A stretch of 64,000 nucleotides of DNA from Streptomyces sp. NBC_01255 (lineage in GTDB: Bacteria > Actinomycetota > Actinomycetes > Streptomycetales > Streptomycetaceae): contig NZ_CP108475.1 of NCBI RefSeq assembly GCF_036226445.1, positions 62,001-126,000 of the forward strand. The letters run 5' to 3'. Positions 6,932-15,734 of this stretch are shown piece after piece. The number at the start of each line of letters is the position of its first letter. Within the stretch, counting starts at the first letter, position 1. The notes beneath the pieces are model-generated. The model saw only the letters and a program-made list of their open reading frames with translations, did no database searches and had not been told where the DNA came from. The position numbers and the translations under genes were made by a program.

Positions 6932-9067
6932 TCAGGGGACGAGGGTCTTGATGGCTTCGAGGGCCTGGCGGGCGGAGGTGACCTCGGCCCGGCGCTTGCC
7001 ACCCGGCTTCCCGCCGCCGCGCCGGCGCGGTCCGTCCTCGTCGCCGTCGTCGGGGGCGGGGTGGAACTCGCCCGGACGCTCGGGCTCGTTCCAGTCGAAC
7101 CACAGGCCCCGCTTGTCCAGCTCAGTGATCTCGTGATCGGTGAGCCGGACGACCTCGTCGGGAAAGATCTGCGCGAGGTCGGTGTCGAAGTCGGCGTAGA
7201 GCGAACGCATAAGGACGGCGCGGCCGTTGTCCAGGATGATGACCGCGACGCCGCCGGTGGAGACTCCGTTCTCCGGGTCGGCCTCGCCTCGCATCGCCCG
7301 CTCGATCACCGAGCCCTCCTGCTGGGAGTAGCGGGTGGGGATCGAGGGGACGTCGTGAGGGTTTTCCATGGCGCCCTCGACGGCCTTGCGGGTGGAGGAG
7401 GGGTTGCCCATGTTGAACACCACCGCGCGGGAGTTCTGCCGCAGGTTGGCCTTCATGCCGGAGGAGAACCCGTCGTGCGCGAAGGGGCTCTGTCCGGCGG
7501 GGACGAACCCGATGCCGTACTTCAGACCGGTGACCGTGAGGTCGTCACCGTCCTTCTGGATGAACTCGCCGTACTCCTCGTCTTGCGACGCGGTCATGAA
7601 CTCGTCCGCGAACACCGCCAGCTGCGGGTAGGGGCAGCGCGGGTCCCCGGGCTTGAAGTCGTGCGGCTGACCATCGTGCGACCAGGGCATCTCCGCCCGG
7701 ATCTCACACAGGGCCCTGGCCGCGCGCAGGGAGCGGGCCATCCACAGCGCGTTGGAGCCCTGCCGGTCGATGTACTGGCCCAGCACGGATGTTTTCTCGT
7801 CCTTGCGGACCGTGGACAGCCACGACACCCCGCCTCCCAGCGACTGGGCGGCCATCGCCAGGGCGAAGTACTGCGTCTTACCGCTGCGGGAGACGCCGAG
7901 GATCAGGCCGTGGCAGGGGGCGTTCTTGTCGTGCTGGTAGATCATGTTCTTCACCGGCTGGCCGGTGGTGGTGTACCCGCACACGTACATCCCCTTGGCA
8001 TCGGGGGTGAGCAGTTCGCGGGTGGCGGGGAAGGTCTGCGACAGCGGCGGGGTGTCGAAGACGCTGATCAGGAACTCGTGGCCGTCGATGAGGACGAACA
8101 CGCACGAGTCGTCGGCCGGGACCCCAAGACCGCGGCAGACCTTGGCGAGGTCGATCCGCGGCTCCTCGGTCTCGTCCGTCATCCGCCCGCGGTAGAACGT
8201 CACGCCGCGCTCCTCATCGCGGGTGCGGGCGACGAGCTCGGAGCCGGGGGCGCCGCCCTTGGCGCCGGCGACCTTGTCGGCCCACCGTTCGTTCAGGGTG
8301 GGGGCCTTGGCGCGGCGGGCGGTGGCGTCGGGGGTGATGTGGACCTGGAGCCAGCCGGGCCCGCCTTGCCTGCCGTCCGGCTGCTGCTCTACCGGCGCCA
8401 GGGCGACCTCCTCCTCGAAGACCGCGAACGCGGCGGCGACATCGGCCTTGGAGAGGGACTTGATCGGGCGTCCGGGGTCCCTGGAGCGCAGCAGGATCGT
8501 CAGGTCCTTCGCCGTGTCCGGGTGCGGGATCGCCTTCACCAGCAGCGTGCCGCCCGGCAGGCCGGCCCGCTCCCACAGCTCGCGTGCGCTGCGGGTGTAG
8601 AGGGGGGCGCCGTCCTCGGGGTGCAGCGGCACCTTCTCCGCTTCGGCCGGGGCGGGCAGGGCCGCCGTCGCGGGCGCGGCGGCCGGGAGGACGGGGGCCG
8701 GGGCAGACAGGGCGGGACGGTGGCCGCGCCGTCCGGTGCGCGACAGCGGCGCGAGCGTGCCGCAGAGCAGCGCCCAGCCTGCCGCGAGCAGGACGTCGGT
8801 CTGCCAGGGGCCGTATCCCGGCGTCCACACGGCCGCCAGGTCAGCCCCGGCGGCCAGGGCCAGTGGCATGGAGCGCAGGATCCGCTGGCCGGAGCCGGGC
8901 AGGCGGCTGATGCCAGCGTGGAGGGCGTTCGCGGTTCCGGCGGCGCCCGCCAGGAGCAGGGCGATGTTGGCCGGGCCGTCGGGGGTCAGGTTCGGGGCGA
9001 TGGCCACGGCGGGGGCGGCCAAGGTGTAGGCGAGGCGTTCGAGCGCCACACTGCGCGGCAGGACCAT
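6932..9067 (-). CDS. FtsK/TraB-like conjugative DNA-transfer ATPase
   Basis: The 711-residue protein has three hydrophobic segments in its first 110 residues, a proline/alanine-rich linker, and a C-terminal ATPase domain. Walker A is GVSRSGKTQ near residue 394 and Walker B is LAVFADEF near 487, followed by VPAGQSPFAHDG and a basic C-terminal tail. A membrane-anchored pump with this order is what TraB/FtsK-type transfer proteins of Streptomyces plasmids show; they move double-stranded DNA between mycelia. The ATG at 9067 has AGGAGAG 6-7 nt upstream. It lies between the small TraB-associated gene and Spd-like membrane genes. A different VirB4/VirD4-like role is less likely because no relaxase is present. 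Confidence 0.75.
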   Translation of the reverse strand: MVLPRSVALERLAYTLAAPAVAIAPNLTPDGPANIALLLAGAAGTANALHAGISRLPGSGQRILRSMPLALAAGADLAAVWTPGYGPWQTDVLLAAGWALLCGTLAPLSRTGRRGHRPALSAPAPVLPAAAPATAALPAPAEAEKVPLHPEDGAPLYTRSARELWERAGLPGGTLLVKAIPHPDTAKDLTILLRSRDPGRPIKSLSKADVAAAFAVFEEEVALAPVEQQPDGRQGGPGWLQVHITPDATARRAKAPTLNERWADKVAGAKGGAPGSELVARTRDEERGVTFYRGRMTDETEEPRIDLAKVCRGLGVPADDSCVFVLIDGHEFLISVFDTPPLSQTFPATRELLTPDAKGMYVCGYTTTGQPVKNMIYQHDKNAPCHGLILGVSRSGKTQYFALAMAAQSLGGGVSWLSTVRKDEKTSVLGQYIDRQGSNALWMARSLRAARALCEIRAEMPWSHDGQPHDFKPGDPRCPYPQLAVFADEFMTASQDEEYGEFIQKDGDDLTVTGLKYGIGFVPAGQSPFAHDGFSSGMKANLRQNSRAVVFNMGNPSSTRKAVEGAMENPHDVPSIPTRYSQQEGSVIERAMRGEADPENGVSTGGVAVIILDNGRAVLMRSLYADFDTDLAQIFPDEVVRLTDHEITELDKRGLWFDWNEPERPGEFHPAPDDGDEDGPRRRGGGKPGGKRRAEVTSARQALEAIKTLVP

Positions 9068-9090
9068 CGGGGACTCTCCTGGGAAACAGG

Positions 9091-9130
9091 GTCAGGGGCC
9101 GGACCGCGCGGTGGCGGTCCGGCCCCTGAC
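9091..9130. terminator. Very strong intercistronic hairpin
   Basis: A perfect 17-bp stem (arms 9091-9107 and 9114-9130, core GGGGCCGGACCGC) with a 6-nt loop sits 24 nt before the start of the transfer ATPase and 26 nt after the stop of the preceding gene. Confidence 0.65.
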
Positions 9131-9155
9131 ATGGGCGAGGCGGGGTGGGGTGGGG

Positions 9156-9545
9156 CTACTCGGCAAGGAACCCGGGCTTGGGGGTCCTCTCCCGGCGGCC
9201 CGAGCGGACTTCGTCGAGCTGGCCGTAGAGCTTGGCGTGCGAGTTCTGGACCACGCGGGAGTGAGCCGCGCCGGCGACCGCGTCCTCGGCCAGGCGCTGG
9301 ATGTGGACGGCCGCGCCGCCCAGCGCGGTGGAGACCGCGAAGGTCAGCTCCACGAACCGCGGGTCCAGGTCGGCGGCCTCGATGGCCTGGGCGGTGTCCT
9401 CGGCCTTCTTCGCGTTGGCCTTCATCCGGCGCAGCAGGACCTCGAGCTCGACGGCCTTGTCGTCCAGTGCCTTCGACAGCTTGTCCAGCTTGGCCTGGGT
9501 GGCCTTGTAGCCGTTGTCGTCGCTCGTGATCTCGTCGGTGCTCAT
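9156..9545 (-). CDS. Small conjugal-transfer TraB-associated helical protein
   Basis: The 129-residue protein (MSTDEITSDDNGYKATQAKL...) is helical, with a coiled-coil-like stretch at about 15-60 and a conserved-looking end, YGQLDEVRSGRRERTPKPGF. Short proteins with this ending accompany transfer ATPases on Streptomyces elements and are often named conjugal transfer protein TraB, a naming that should not be confused with the large ATPase. The start is an ATG at 9545 with AGGAGA 11 nt upstream. Its layout resembles the C-terminal domain of the next protein, suggesting that both act together. Confidence 0.65.
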   Translation of the reverse strand: MSTDEITSDDNGYKATQAKLDKLSKALDDKAVELEVLLRRMKANAKKAEDTAQAIEAADLDPRFVELTFAVSTALGGAAVHIQRLAEDAVAGAAHSRVVQNSHAKLYGQLDEVRSGRRERTPKPGFLAE

Positions 9546-9580
9546 CGGGACGGTGTCTCCTCTCGATGGTTCGGGTCGGG

Positions 9581-12346
9581 TCAGTCGTGGTGGGCGGCGG
9601 CCGAGGCGTGGGCCAGGCCCGCGTCCCGCTTGGCGTCCATGTCCTGGCCGTAGACGCGGGCGACGCCGGCGGCGGCCTGCACGGCGGCCTCGGCGGCGTC
9701 CGCGCACTCCTGGGCGCACCGCCCGGCCTGGGCCGTCATCGTGTTCAGCGCCTCGGACAGCTCGCTGATCTGCGAGATGATCTGCTTGTCGACGTTGTGG
9801 TCGTCGGCCAGGTCGTCGGCGATCTCCTGGAGCGCCTTGGCCGTGGCCAGCAGTCGGCCGATCATGTCCTCGGCCGTCTCCTTGTCGCCGAGAGCGGTCA
9901 GGGCGATGTTGGTCATCTCCACCAGGTACTGGTCGAGAGTGATGTCCGTCCGGTGCTTCGCGGCCAGCTGCGAGCCGGCCGAGGCCGGGGTGTTGCCCAT
10001 CGACGGGGCCTCCTTGGGGGTGGTGTCGGGTGGTACGGACTGCGCCGGGATCCCCGCCCCGGGGCCGCTTCCGGCCGGGGCGCTGTTGCCGTCCCAGACA
10101 GGCGTCGAAGGCGCGGGCGGGCGGGAGTGCCCCGGTACGAGGAACCCCAGGAGCTGGGTCTCGGTGAGGCCCTCCAGGGGGTCGGCCTTGCCGCCGGGCG
10201 CCTCGCCGGAGCCAGAGGGCTTGCCCTTCTCGGCCGGTTTGCTCTCCTCGGCGGGCTCGCTGGGGCTCTCCTTGGAGGCAGCCTCCGGGCCCGTTTCGGC
10301 GGCACCCTTCGGGGACGCTTCCTCGGGATTCCAACTCTCCGCGTCGATGCGGTCGCCGTCGCTGATGACCTCGGCGTCGACGACGTCATCGGCGGTCTTA
10401 GGGCGAAGTGGCGGGCGGGCACGCTCGCCTTCCGCCTCCATCCACAGCGGAGCCCGCGGCCCCTCCTCGACGGGGGGCTTGTTCTTGGTGAGCCGGTCCT
10501 TGACGCGCTCACCGAACGACCGCTTTCCCGGGGCCGGTTCCTCGCCTGCACCCGTCTTCTCGGAGCCGTCAGACGGCTTCTCCTCGACGATCTCGGCCTC
10601 TTCCGGCTCCGTGCCCGTAGACGCACTTGCCGGGGGCTCTGAGGGGCTTTCAGGGCTCTTGGCGGCGGCCGTGGACTCCTCGGGCCCGGCGGGCTTCCCG
10701 GTCTCACTGTCGTCGCTGCCGGACTCCTTCTCCTCCTCCTTGGCGACCTTGGCCGTGCCGGGATCGCCCGGCTCCTTCTTCTCGGCCTTGTCCTTCTCCG
10801 GCCCACCGGGCTCCGTCGTCTTGTCGCCGGATCCCTTGGCCGCCTTGGACTCGTCGGCTTCCTTGCTGCCGGACTCGTCCTTGCCGCCGGCCTTCGTGCC
10901 GTCCTCGGAGTCCGACCCCGGCTTCTCCGTCTTCCCGGTGTCGGTCTCGTCCTTGACCTTCTCGGACCCGGCCTTCTCCTTGTCCTTCTCCGTACCGGAC
11001 TTGCCCTCACCGGACTTGTCCTTGGCAACCCGGGCGGCCTCGGCGGCCTCGCGGCGCTTGTCGAACCGCCGCTGCGCCTCATCCCCGACCGCCGCGCTCA
11101 GCGTCGTACGCCCGGCCTCAGCCGCCTTCTTCTTCTCGCGCCGGGCCTTGCGCTCCTGGCGTCGGGCCGCGCGGGCGGCGCCGCGCTCGGCCCGGTCCTT
11201 CTTCTCCTGCTCCTGCCGGGCCTCGCGGTCCGCCCACTCCTTGTCCCCGGCCCGCTGCTTCTCGGCGCGTGCCTGGTCGCGGTCCTTCGTGCGGTCTTGC
11301 AGGCCGGCGGCGTGCTCGGCCGCCCGCCTCGCCTCGCGGGCCTTGCCCCGATCGGCATGCCGTTCGGCGCGGGCCGACTGCCGGGCCGCCATCCGCTCCT
11401 GACGCGGCGAAGCACCGCCGGAGCCCCTGGCGTCCCGGCCACCGCCGGTTCCGCCCCGGCCGCCTCCGGCCGGGGACTGCTCCTTGGCGCGCTGCCGTTC
11501 CTGACGGAGCTGGTCCTTGTGGCGGCGCTTGTCCTCGTTCGCCTTCGCAGCTGTGGCCTGCTGGTCCGCCTTGGCCCTGGCCTTCTGCTCGCGGCCCTTG
11601 TCGTCCGCCCGTACCGAGGACGGCGAGGCGGCGGAGGACCTGACGTCCTTGCGGCCGCCCTTGTCCGCGCCGGATCCCGCGCCACCCCGGCCGCCGCCCG
11701 ACCCGGAGGCGTTCGGGCTGCCTCCGGGGCGACCGCCGCCGAAACCACCGCGCGCGCCGCCGGTCCCGCCCCGGCCACCGCCGGAGGCGGAGGTGCCGGA
11801 GCCGGACTTCATTGCGGCCGCGTCGCCCTTTCCCTGGGCGGCTTTCTTGTCCGTCGCCGCCTGGATACCGGCCTGGCGCAGTTTGTTGTGCGCCTCCAGC
11901 AGAGCGATTTCGCGGTCGCTTTCCGATTTGAGGCGGGCGACTTTCGCCTCGATGACCGCCTCGCGGTAGGGGCCTTCGGCCTCGAGACCAGCATGGCCCC
12001 GGGCGATCCGGTATTCGAGCCAGTCGCCGACCCTTTCCATAAAGGTGCGGCTCGGCTCGTATTCGAATTCACCGTCCCCCTCTTCTCCGCTGTCGGATTC
12101 TGCCGGGGCCGGGGAATAGGCCGGGGCGGATTCGGCGCGCAGAACACTTTCTGGGGAAATGGGCTCTCTGATGGGCGGCAGTTCGATGGTCCGCTCCATC
12201 GGGGTTTCCGGGGGGATTTCACTGGGCGGGGGAATGAGGCGGTCGATATCGGCGAGCGGTACGGGCCGGTCGGTGACATCGCCTCCCGGGGGAAAGGGGA
12301 TGAGCTGGCCGGGGCCGTCGCCGGGACCGTCCGAGGTGCTGGACAC
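9581..12346 (-). CDS. Large low-complexity conjugation-block protein with C-terminal helical domain
   Basis: The 921-residue protein starts at a GTG at 12346 with AAGGAG upstream. Residues about 65-150 form an ordered domain (FMERVGDWLEYRIARGHAGL). Residues 150-770 are low complexity: Gly/Arg-rich stretches, then Lys/Glu/Ala coiled coil, then Glu/Ser/Pro-rich. Residues 783-921 are an ordered helical domain (DQYLVEMTNIALTAL; AHASAAAHHD at the end). A perfect AAGGAGG lies 8 nt before an internal ATG at 10000 (MGNTPAS..), so the last 139 residues may also be made separately. The function is unknown; a scaffold for the transfer pump is an inference. Confidence 0.7.
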   Translation of the reverse strand: MSSTSDGPGDGPGQLIPFPPGGDVTDRPVPLADIDRLIPPPSEIPPETPMERTIELPPIREPISPESVLRAESAPAYSPAPAESDSGEEGDGEFEYEPSRTFMERVGDWLEYRIARGHAGLEAEGPYREAVIEAKVARLKSESDREIALLEAHNKLRQAGIQAATDKKAAQGKGDAAAMKSGSGTSASGGGRGGTGGARGGFGGGRPGGSPNASGSGGGRGGAGSGADKGGRKDVRSSAASPSSVRADDKGREQKARAKADQQATAAKANEDKRRHKDQLRQERQRAKEQSPAGGGRGGTGGGRDARGSGGASPRQERMAARQSARAERHADRGKAREARRAAEHAAGLQDRTKDRDQARAEKQRAGDKEWADREARQEQEKKDRAERGAARAARRQERKARREKKKAAEAGRTTLSAAVGDEAQRRFDKRREAAEAARVAKDKSGEGKSGTEKDKEKAGSEKVKDETDTGKTEKPGSDSEDGTKAGGKDESGSKEADESKAAKGSGDKTTEPGGPEKDKAEKKEPGDPGTAKVAKEEEKESGSDDSETGKPAGPEESTAAAKSPESPSEPPASASTGTEPEEAEIVEEKPSDGSEKTGAGEEPAPGKRSFGERVKDRLTKNKPPVEEGPRAPLWMEAEGERARPPLRPKTADDVVDAEVISDGDRIDAESWNPEEASPKGAAETGPEAASKESPSEPAEESKPAEKGKPSGSGEAPGGKADPLEGLTETQLLGFLVPGHSRPPAPSTPVWDGNSAPAGSGPGAGIPAQSVPPDTTPKEAPSMGNTPASAGSQLAAKHRTDITLDQYLVEMTNIALTALGDKETAEDMIGRLLATAKALQEIADDLADDHNVDKQIISQISELSEALNTMTAQAGRCAQECADAAEAAVQAAAGVARVYGQDMDAKRDAGLAHASAAAHHD

Positions 12347-12446
12347 CGGGTGGGGCTCCTTCCTTGACAGGGTCGAGGCGCCTCGCGTATACGCGTGTGC
12401 GCGCTTGGGCGTGCGGGCGTGTGGGCGCCTGGGCGTTGGGAGCACG

Positions 12447-12483
12447 CCGGAGGGGGCCGGCCGTGGTGGCCGGCCCCCTCCGG
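12447..12483. terminator. Very strong intercistronic hairpin
   Basis: A perfect 16-bp stem (12447-12462 with 12468-12483, core GGAGGGGGCCGGCC) and a 5-nt loop, 18 nt downstream of the 80-aa gene stop. Confidence 0.65.
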
Positions 12484-12500
12484 GGCTGTGCGGGTGGGTG

Positions 12501-12743
12501 CTACTGCTGGGTGTGCTTCACGTAGAGGTCGTGCAGGTCGTGGGCCAGTCGCCGCAGTCCCTGCACGTCGCCTCGCCGCAGCATCTTCCTGCCGTGTGTC
12601 TGCAGCAGCATGATGAGGAAGTAGAAAGCGCCGAGGTCTTCCCCGTGTTTCTCCACGAAATCCGTCCGCTGCTTGAGCAGGTAGTTCCGGGAGTTCTGCG
12701 CTTTCACTTCGTGCCGGGTCAGCGGGCGGCTTGCGTTGCTCAC
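12501..12743 (-). CDS. Hypothetical protein, 80 aa
   Basis: A GTG at 12743 opens the frame (MSNASRPLTRHEVKAQNSRN...). Its GTG overlaps the TGA of the upstream gene (GTGA, 12743-12740), which indicates translational coupling. The protein is basic and helical with no cysteine motif or membrane segment, ending LYVKHTQQ. No family is recognised. It is followed by a strong hairpin. Confidence 0.75.
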   Translation of the reverse strand: MSNASRPLTRHEVKAQNSRNYLLKQRTDFVEKHGEDLGAFYFLIMLLQTHGRKMLRRGDVQGLRRLAHDLHDLYVKHTQQ

Positions 12744-13261
12744 GCTGATTCACGCCCTCGCAGGTCGTGAATGTTCGACACGGGGGAAGTGTAGCCGCTT
12801 ACCGGCCTGTTGTGAAGTCCGGGCGGGGTGGCGGGCATGGGCGGGATCTGCGGCGGGTTCTTCTTCCGCTGCTTTTCCAGCTCCTTTTCCTTTCGCTCTT
12901 TCACCGTGTTCGCGCAGTTCTCGTCGAAAGCGCGACGGCTGTAGGCGGCAGCCTCGAGGTCGGCGGCCAGGTTTTTGGCGTCCTTCAACACCTTCCGCAG
13001 GGCCTTTTCCACCGGCCGGGCGCGGTTCTTGGCGTGCCAGAAGCGGTCGCCTTTCAGGTGGGTACCGCGCAGGTGGACGCTGGTCTCGTCCGACAGCGTG
13101 GCCAGGTAGCGCTCGGTGTCGCGCACCACCCGCTGGATGTCGGCGAGGTAGTGGCCGGTGGCGTCCGCGTTGGCCGCCACGTCCTGCAGCGGGTTGGGGG
13201 TGTCCTGCCCGGGCTGCCGGCCCTGCGGGGCCGCTCCGGGACGGTGCTCGGGCTGGTTCAC
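12740..13261 (-). CDS. Hypothetical protein, 173 aa
   Basis: The GTG at 13261 has GGAGG 8 nt upstream; the longer frame to 13369 lacks support. The protein has a proline/glutamine-rich start, a helical centre (YLADIQRVVRDTERYLATLS; KALRKVLKDAKNLAADLEAA) with coiled-coil character and a Lys/Glu-rich then proline-rich tail. The stop overlaps the start of the 80-aa gene by 4 nt. The function is unknown; coupling suggests that the two products form a complex. Confidence 0.75.
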   Translation of the reverse strand: MNQPEHRPGAAPQGRQPGQDTPNPLQDVAANADATGHYLADIQRVVRDTERYLATLSDETSVHLRGTHLKGDRFWHAKNRARPVEKALRKVLKDAKNLAADLEAAAYSRRAFDENCANTVKERKEKELEKQRKKNPPQIPPMPATPPGLHNRPVSGYTSPVSNIHDLRGRESA

Positions 13262-13334
13262 GGGTTCGTCCTCCAGGAAGGTGGGTGAGCTGGTGTACTC
13301 GGTGGGCTGTGGACTGCTTCCGGCAGTCGCAGCG

Positions 13335-13367
13335 GAGGGCCAGCCCGCTTCGATCGGGCTGGCCCTC
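13335..13367. terminator. Intercistronic hairpin
   Basis: A perfect 13-bp stem (GAGGGCCAGCCCG at 13335-13347 with CGGGCTGGCCCTC at 13355-13367) lies 24 nt after the stop of the coiled-coil membrane protein gene. Confidence 0.65.
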
Positions 13368-13391
13368 ACTGGTGTGTGCCGGACGGGTGGG

Positions 13392-15668
13392 TCAGGTCAG
13401 GTACTTGTCCGCGTCCTCGGGACGCAGCAGGCCGGCCTCCTTCAGAAGCCGGACCGCGCGGGTCTGGTTGACCGAGAGGTCGGTACGGGCCCGGTAGAGG
13501 GTGACGTAGCCGTCCTCGTCTCGCGGGAGCGCCTGTACGAGCGGGAGGAGTTCGGCGTCGGTACGGGCGGGCGTACCGGGTCGGTCCGTACCGCCTGTAC
13601 GGCCCGCACCGTTCGTTCCGGTTGCGCGGGAGGAGGCGGTCGTCGTACCGGTACGGCCGCCCTGCACGGCGTCACGGCTCGACTGTGTACGGGCGCTGAC
13701 CGTGCTGGTGCGTTCCTGTACGGCCGCGTGAGCCGTACCGGTACGCCCCCGGGGCGCCGTACCTGTACGCGCCGCCCCGTCAGGGGTGGTGTGTACGCCG
13801 TATGTACGGTCGCTGTACGGGCTGGTCAGCGAACCTTCGCTCCCGTCATGGTGCGAGGGGTGAGAGAGGGCGTGTGCGGGGTCCGTACCGTCGTGTCCGG
13901 CGCCCGTACCGTCCGCTCGTCCGCCGTTGTTCGCGGCGTACAGGTCGCTGTGAGCGGGCTGTGTACGGACGGACGTTGCGCTGTCCGTACCGTCCGTCCG
14001 GCGGTGCGTACCTGTACGGGCGGGTGTTCCGTTTCCGCCGTCCGTACCGGTGCGGCCCTGCGTACCGGTGGCCGTATCGGACGGCGTGTCCGTACCGCCG
14101 TGTCCGTCCGTACCGTCGTCGTGCATGAGGGTGTGTACGCGCCAGATGACGGCCACGAAGATCAGCACGACGAAGGTGGTGAGCTGCCACGGGGCCGCCC
14201 CGCCCTCGGGGACGAGGTGCGCCTGCTCGGAGAGGTGGAAGACGACGTTGGCCGATGCCATCAGCAGCAGCGCCGGCGCGATGTCCCGCTTGGTGCGGAA
14301 CGCTGTGACGCAGTAGACGTCGATCGACACCGGCAGGAGCGGGGCAACGTACTCGTTGATGCCGACCATCCGGGCGAGCTCGTACTCGCCAGAGGCGGCG
14401 AGTCCGACGCCGGCGGCCAGCGCGACCCACGGCGCCGCCTTCCACAACTTGCCGCTGAGGCCCTGTCGCCAGCCGCGCCACCGGGAGGCGGCCTGCTTGG
14501 CCTCGCGGGCCTCGGTCAGCAGTCGGCGGGCGCGGGCCTCGTCGGCCTGCGCCCGCTCGGTGATGCCCTTGGCCTTGCGCTCGGCCTCGGCGGTGATGCG
14601 CTCGGCCTCCTTCTGTGCGGCCGCGCGCAGCTCCTGGGCGACGGTTGTGGCCTCGGTCCGCAGCCGCTCGCGCTGCTGGTCACACGCCGTCTTCAGTCCG
14701 GCGAGCTCCCCCGCCAGGGCCTGGCGCTTGGCCGCGGCCTCGGTGTCGAACTTCTCGCCGAGCTCCCGCAGCTCCTCGCGGAGCTCGGCGCGGGCCTTCT
14801 CCGCCTCGGTGTGGACGGCGGCGACGTGGGCGTCGGCCTCGCGCCGCCGCTCGGCGGCGGCCTCGACCGCGTCCGCGTACAGCGCCTCCGCCTCCGTGCG
14901 CCGGGCGTCGTACTGCTCGGCGGCGGCCTTGGCGAGCTGGGCGTGGCGCTCGCGGGCCTGGTCAACCTCCTTCTGCGCGGCGGCGAGCAGGTCGTCGGCC
15001 TCCTCTCGGGCGCGGGCGAGGATCTGCCCGGCCTCGGCGCGGCGGGCCTCGACCAGGGCGCCGATCTCGGTGAGGTCGGTCTCGGCCAGGCGCCGCAGCT
15101 CGGCGATCGCCGACGCGGTGGCTTGGTGGTCGGCGGCGGCCAGCTCGGTCAGCTCCGCGACCTGCGAACGCGCCCGGGCGAGGAGCTGGTCGGCGCGGTC
15201 GCGGGCCTCGGTCAGGAGCCGGTCGGCCTCGCCGCGCTGCTTCTGCGCCTCCTCGCGCGCCGTCTCGGTCTCGGTGGTGGCCGCCGCCCGCTGGGCGGTG
15301 GCCTCCTCCTGGGCGCCGGCGGTGACGGCCTCGGCGTGGGTGCGCGCGTCGGCCAGGAGGACGGTGGTCTGCTCGTGGGTGTCGGCGACGGTGCGCGCCG
15401 CCTGCTCCTCGGCCTTCGTCTGGAGGACGAGGGCCTGGTCGCGGGCGGTGTCGATGATGTCGGCGGCCCGGTCCCGGGCGTCCGCGACCCTGACCAGCGC
15501 CGCCCAGTCCGTCTCCAGCACCGCCGCCGTCTCCGAGGCCGTCTCCGTCTCGGGGGTCAGGGTCGGGGCCGGGATGGGCAGGGTGGAGGCGGCGGGTTGC
15601 GCGACCGTCGTGGCCGGCTTCTTGGTCCGGGCGGTGGCCCTCTTGGTCCGGGTTCGAGTGGCGGCCAC
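13392..15668 (-). CDS. Coiled-coil/membrane protein with DUF2637-like region and C-terminal winged-helix-like end
   Basis: The 758-residue protein has a Lys/Thr-rich start, a long Ala/Glu/Arg coiled coil at about 55-390, a membrane region at about 408-510 (VALAAGVGLAASGEYELA.. ; LLPVSIDVYCVTAF; ALLLMASANVVFHL) that resembles DUF2637, a Thr/Gly/Asp-rich linker at about 512-700, and a C-terminal segment (DEDGYVTLYRARTDLSVNQT) that could be a small winged helix. A GTG at 15668 preceded by AAGGAGG is preferred; an ATG at 15683 lacks a binding site. The linker DNA carries a dense GTAC array. DUF2637 proteins occur on Streptomyces plasmids and are tied to transfer or spread. The function here is inferred from context. 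Confidence 0.7.
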   Translation of the reverse strand: MAATRTRTKRATARTKKPATTVAQPAASTLPIPAPTLTPETETASETAAVLETDWAALVRVADARDRAADIIDTARDQALVLQTKAEEQAARTVADTHEQTTVLLADARTHAEAVTAGAQEEATAQRAAATTETETAREEAQKQRGEADRLLTEARDRADQLLARARSQVAELTELAAADHQATASAIAELRRLAETDLTEIGALVEARRAEAGQILARAREEADDLLAAAQKEVDQARERHAQLAKAAAEQYDARRTEAEALYADAVEAAAERRREADAHVAAVHTEAEKARAELREELRELGEKFDTEAAAKRQALAGELAGLKTACDQQRERLRTEATTVAQELRAAAQKEAERITAEAERKAKGITERAQADEARARRLLTEAREAKQAASRWRGWRQGLSGKLWKAAPWVALAAGVGLAASGEYELARMVGINEYVAPLLPVSIDVYCVTAFRTKRDIAPALLLMASANVVFHLSEQAHLVPEGGAAPWQLTTFVVLIFVAVIWRVHTLMHDDGTDGHGGTDTPSDTATGTQGRTGTDGGNGTPARTGTHRRTDGTDSATSVRTQPAHSDLYAANNGGRADGTGAGHDGTDPAHALSHPSHHDGSEGSLTSPYSDRTYGVHTTPDGAARTGTAPRGRTGTAHAAVQERTSTVSARTQSSRDAVQGGRTGTTTASSRATGTNGAGRTGGTDRPGTPARTDAELLPLVQALPRDEDGYVTLYRARTDLSVNQTRAVRLLKEAGLLRPEDADKYLT
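13483..14138. repeat. Dense array of GTAC-centred sites
   Basis: About 29 copies of the palindrome GTAC occur in 656 bp by eye count, most inside larger forms such as CCGTACCG, GGTACGG and TGTACGG. At the local base composition about two would be expected. In the coding frame they fall on Gly-Thr and Arg-Thr pairs that use GGT and CGT codons, unlike the usual GGC and CGC preference. The DNA may therefore be a protein-binding array in addition to encoding the linker of the 758-aa protein. Confidence 0.6.
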
Positions 15669-15690
15669 GCCGCCTCCTTCCATGTCGGGT

Positions 15691-15713
15691 GCCGCCCCGA
15701 AGGCCGGGGCGGC
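15691..15713. terminator. Intercistronic hairpin
   Basis: GCCGCCCC (15691-15698) pairs with GGGGCGGC (15706-15713), between the 122-aa gene stop (15735) and the start at 15668. Confidence 0.45.
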
Positions 15714-15734
15714 GGTTGTGCGGGGTGGGCGAGG

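Noticed and set aside
6845..9529. Very long plus-strand frame opposite the transfer ATPase
   Set aside because: It is a shadow of the minus-strand genes; composition is Val/Gly/Arg noise and it has no start signal or domains.
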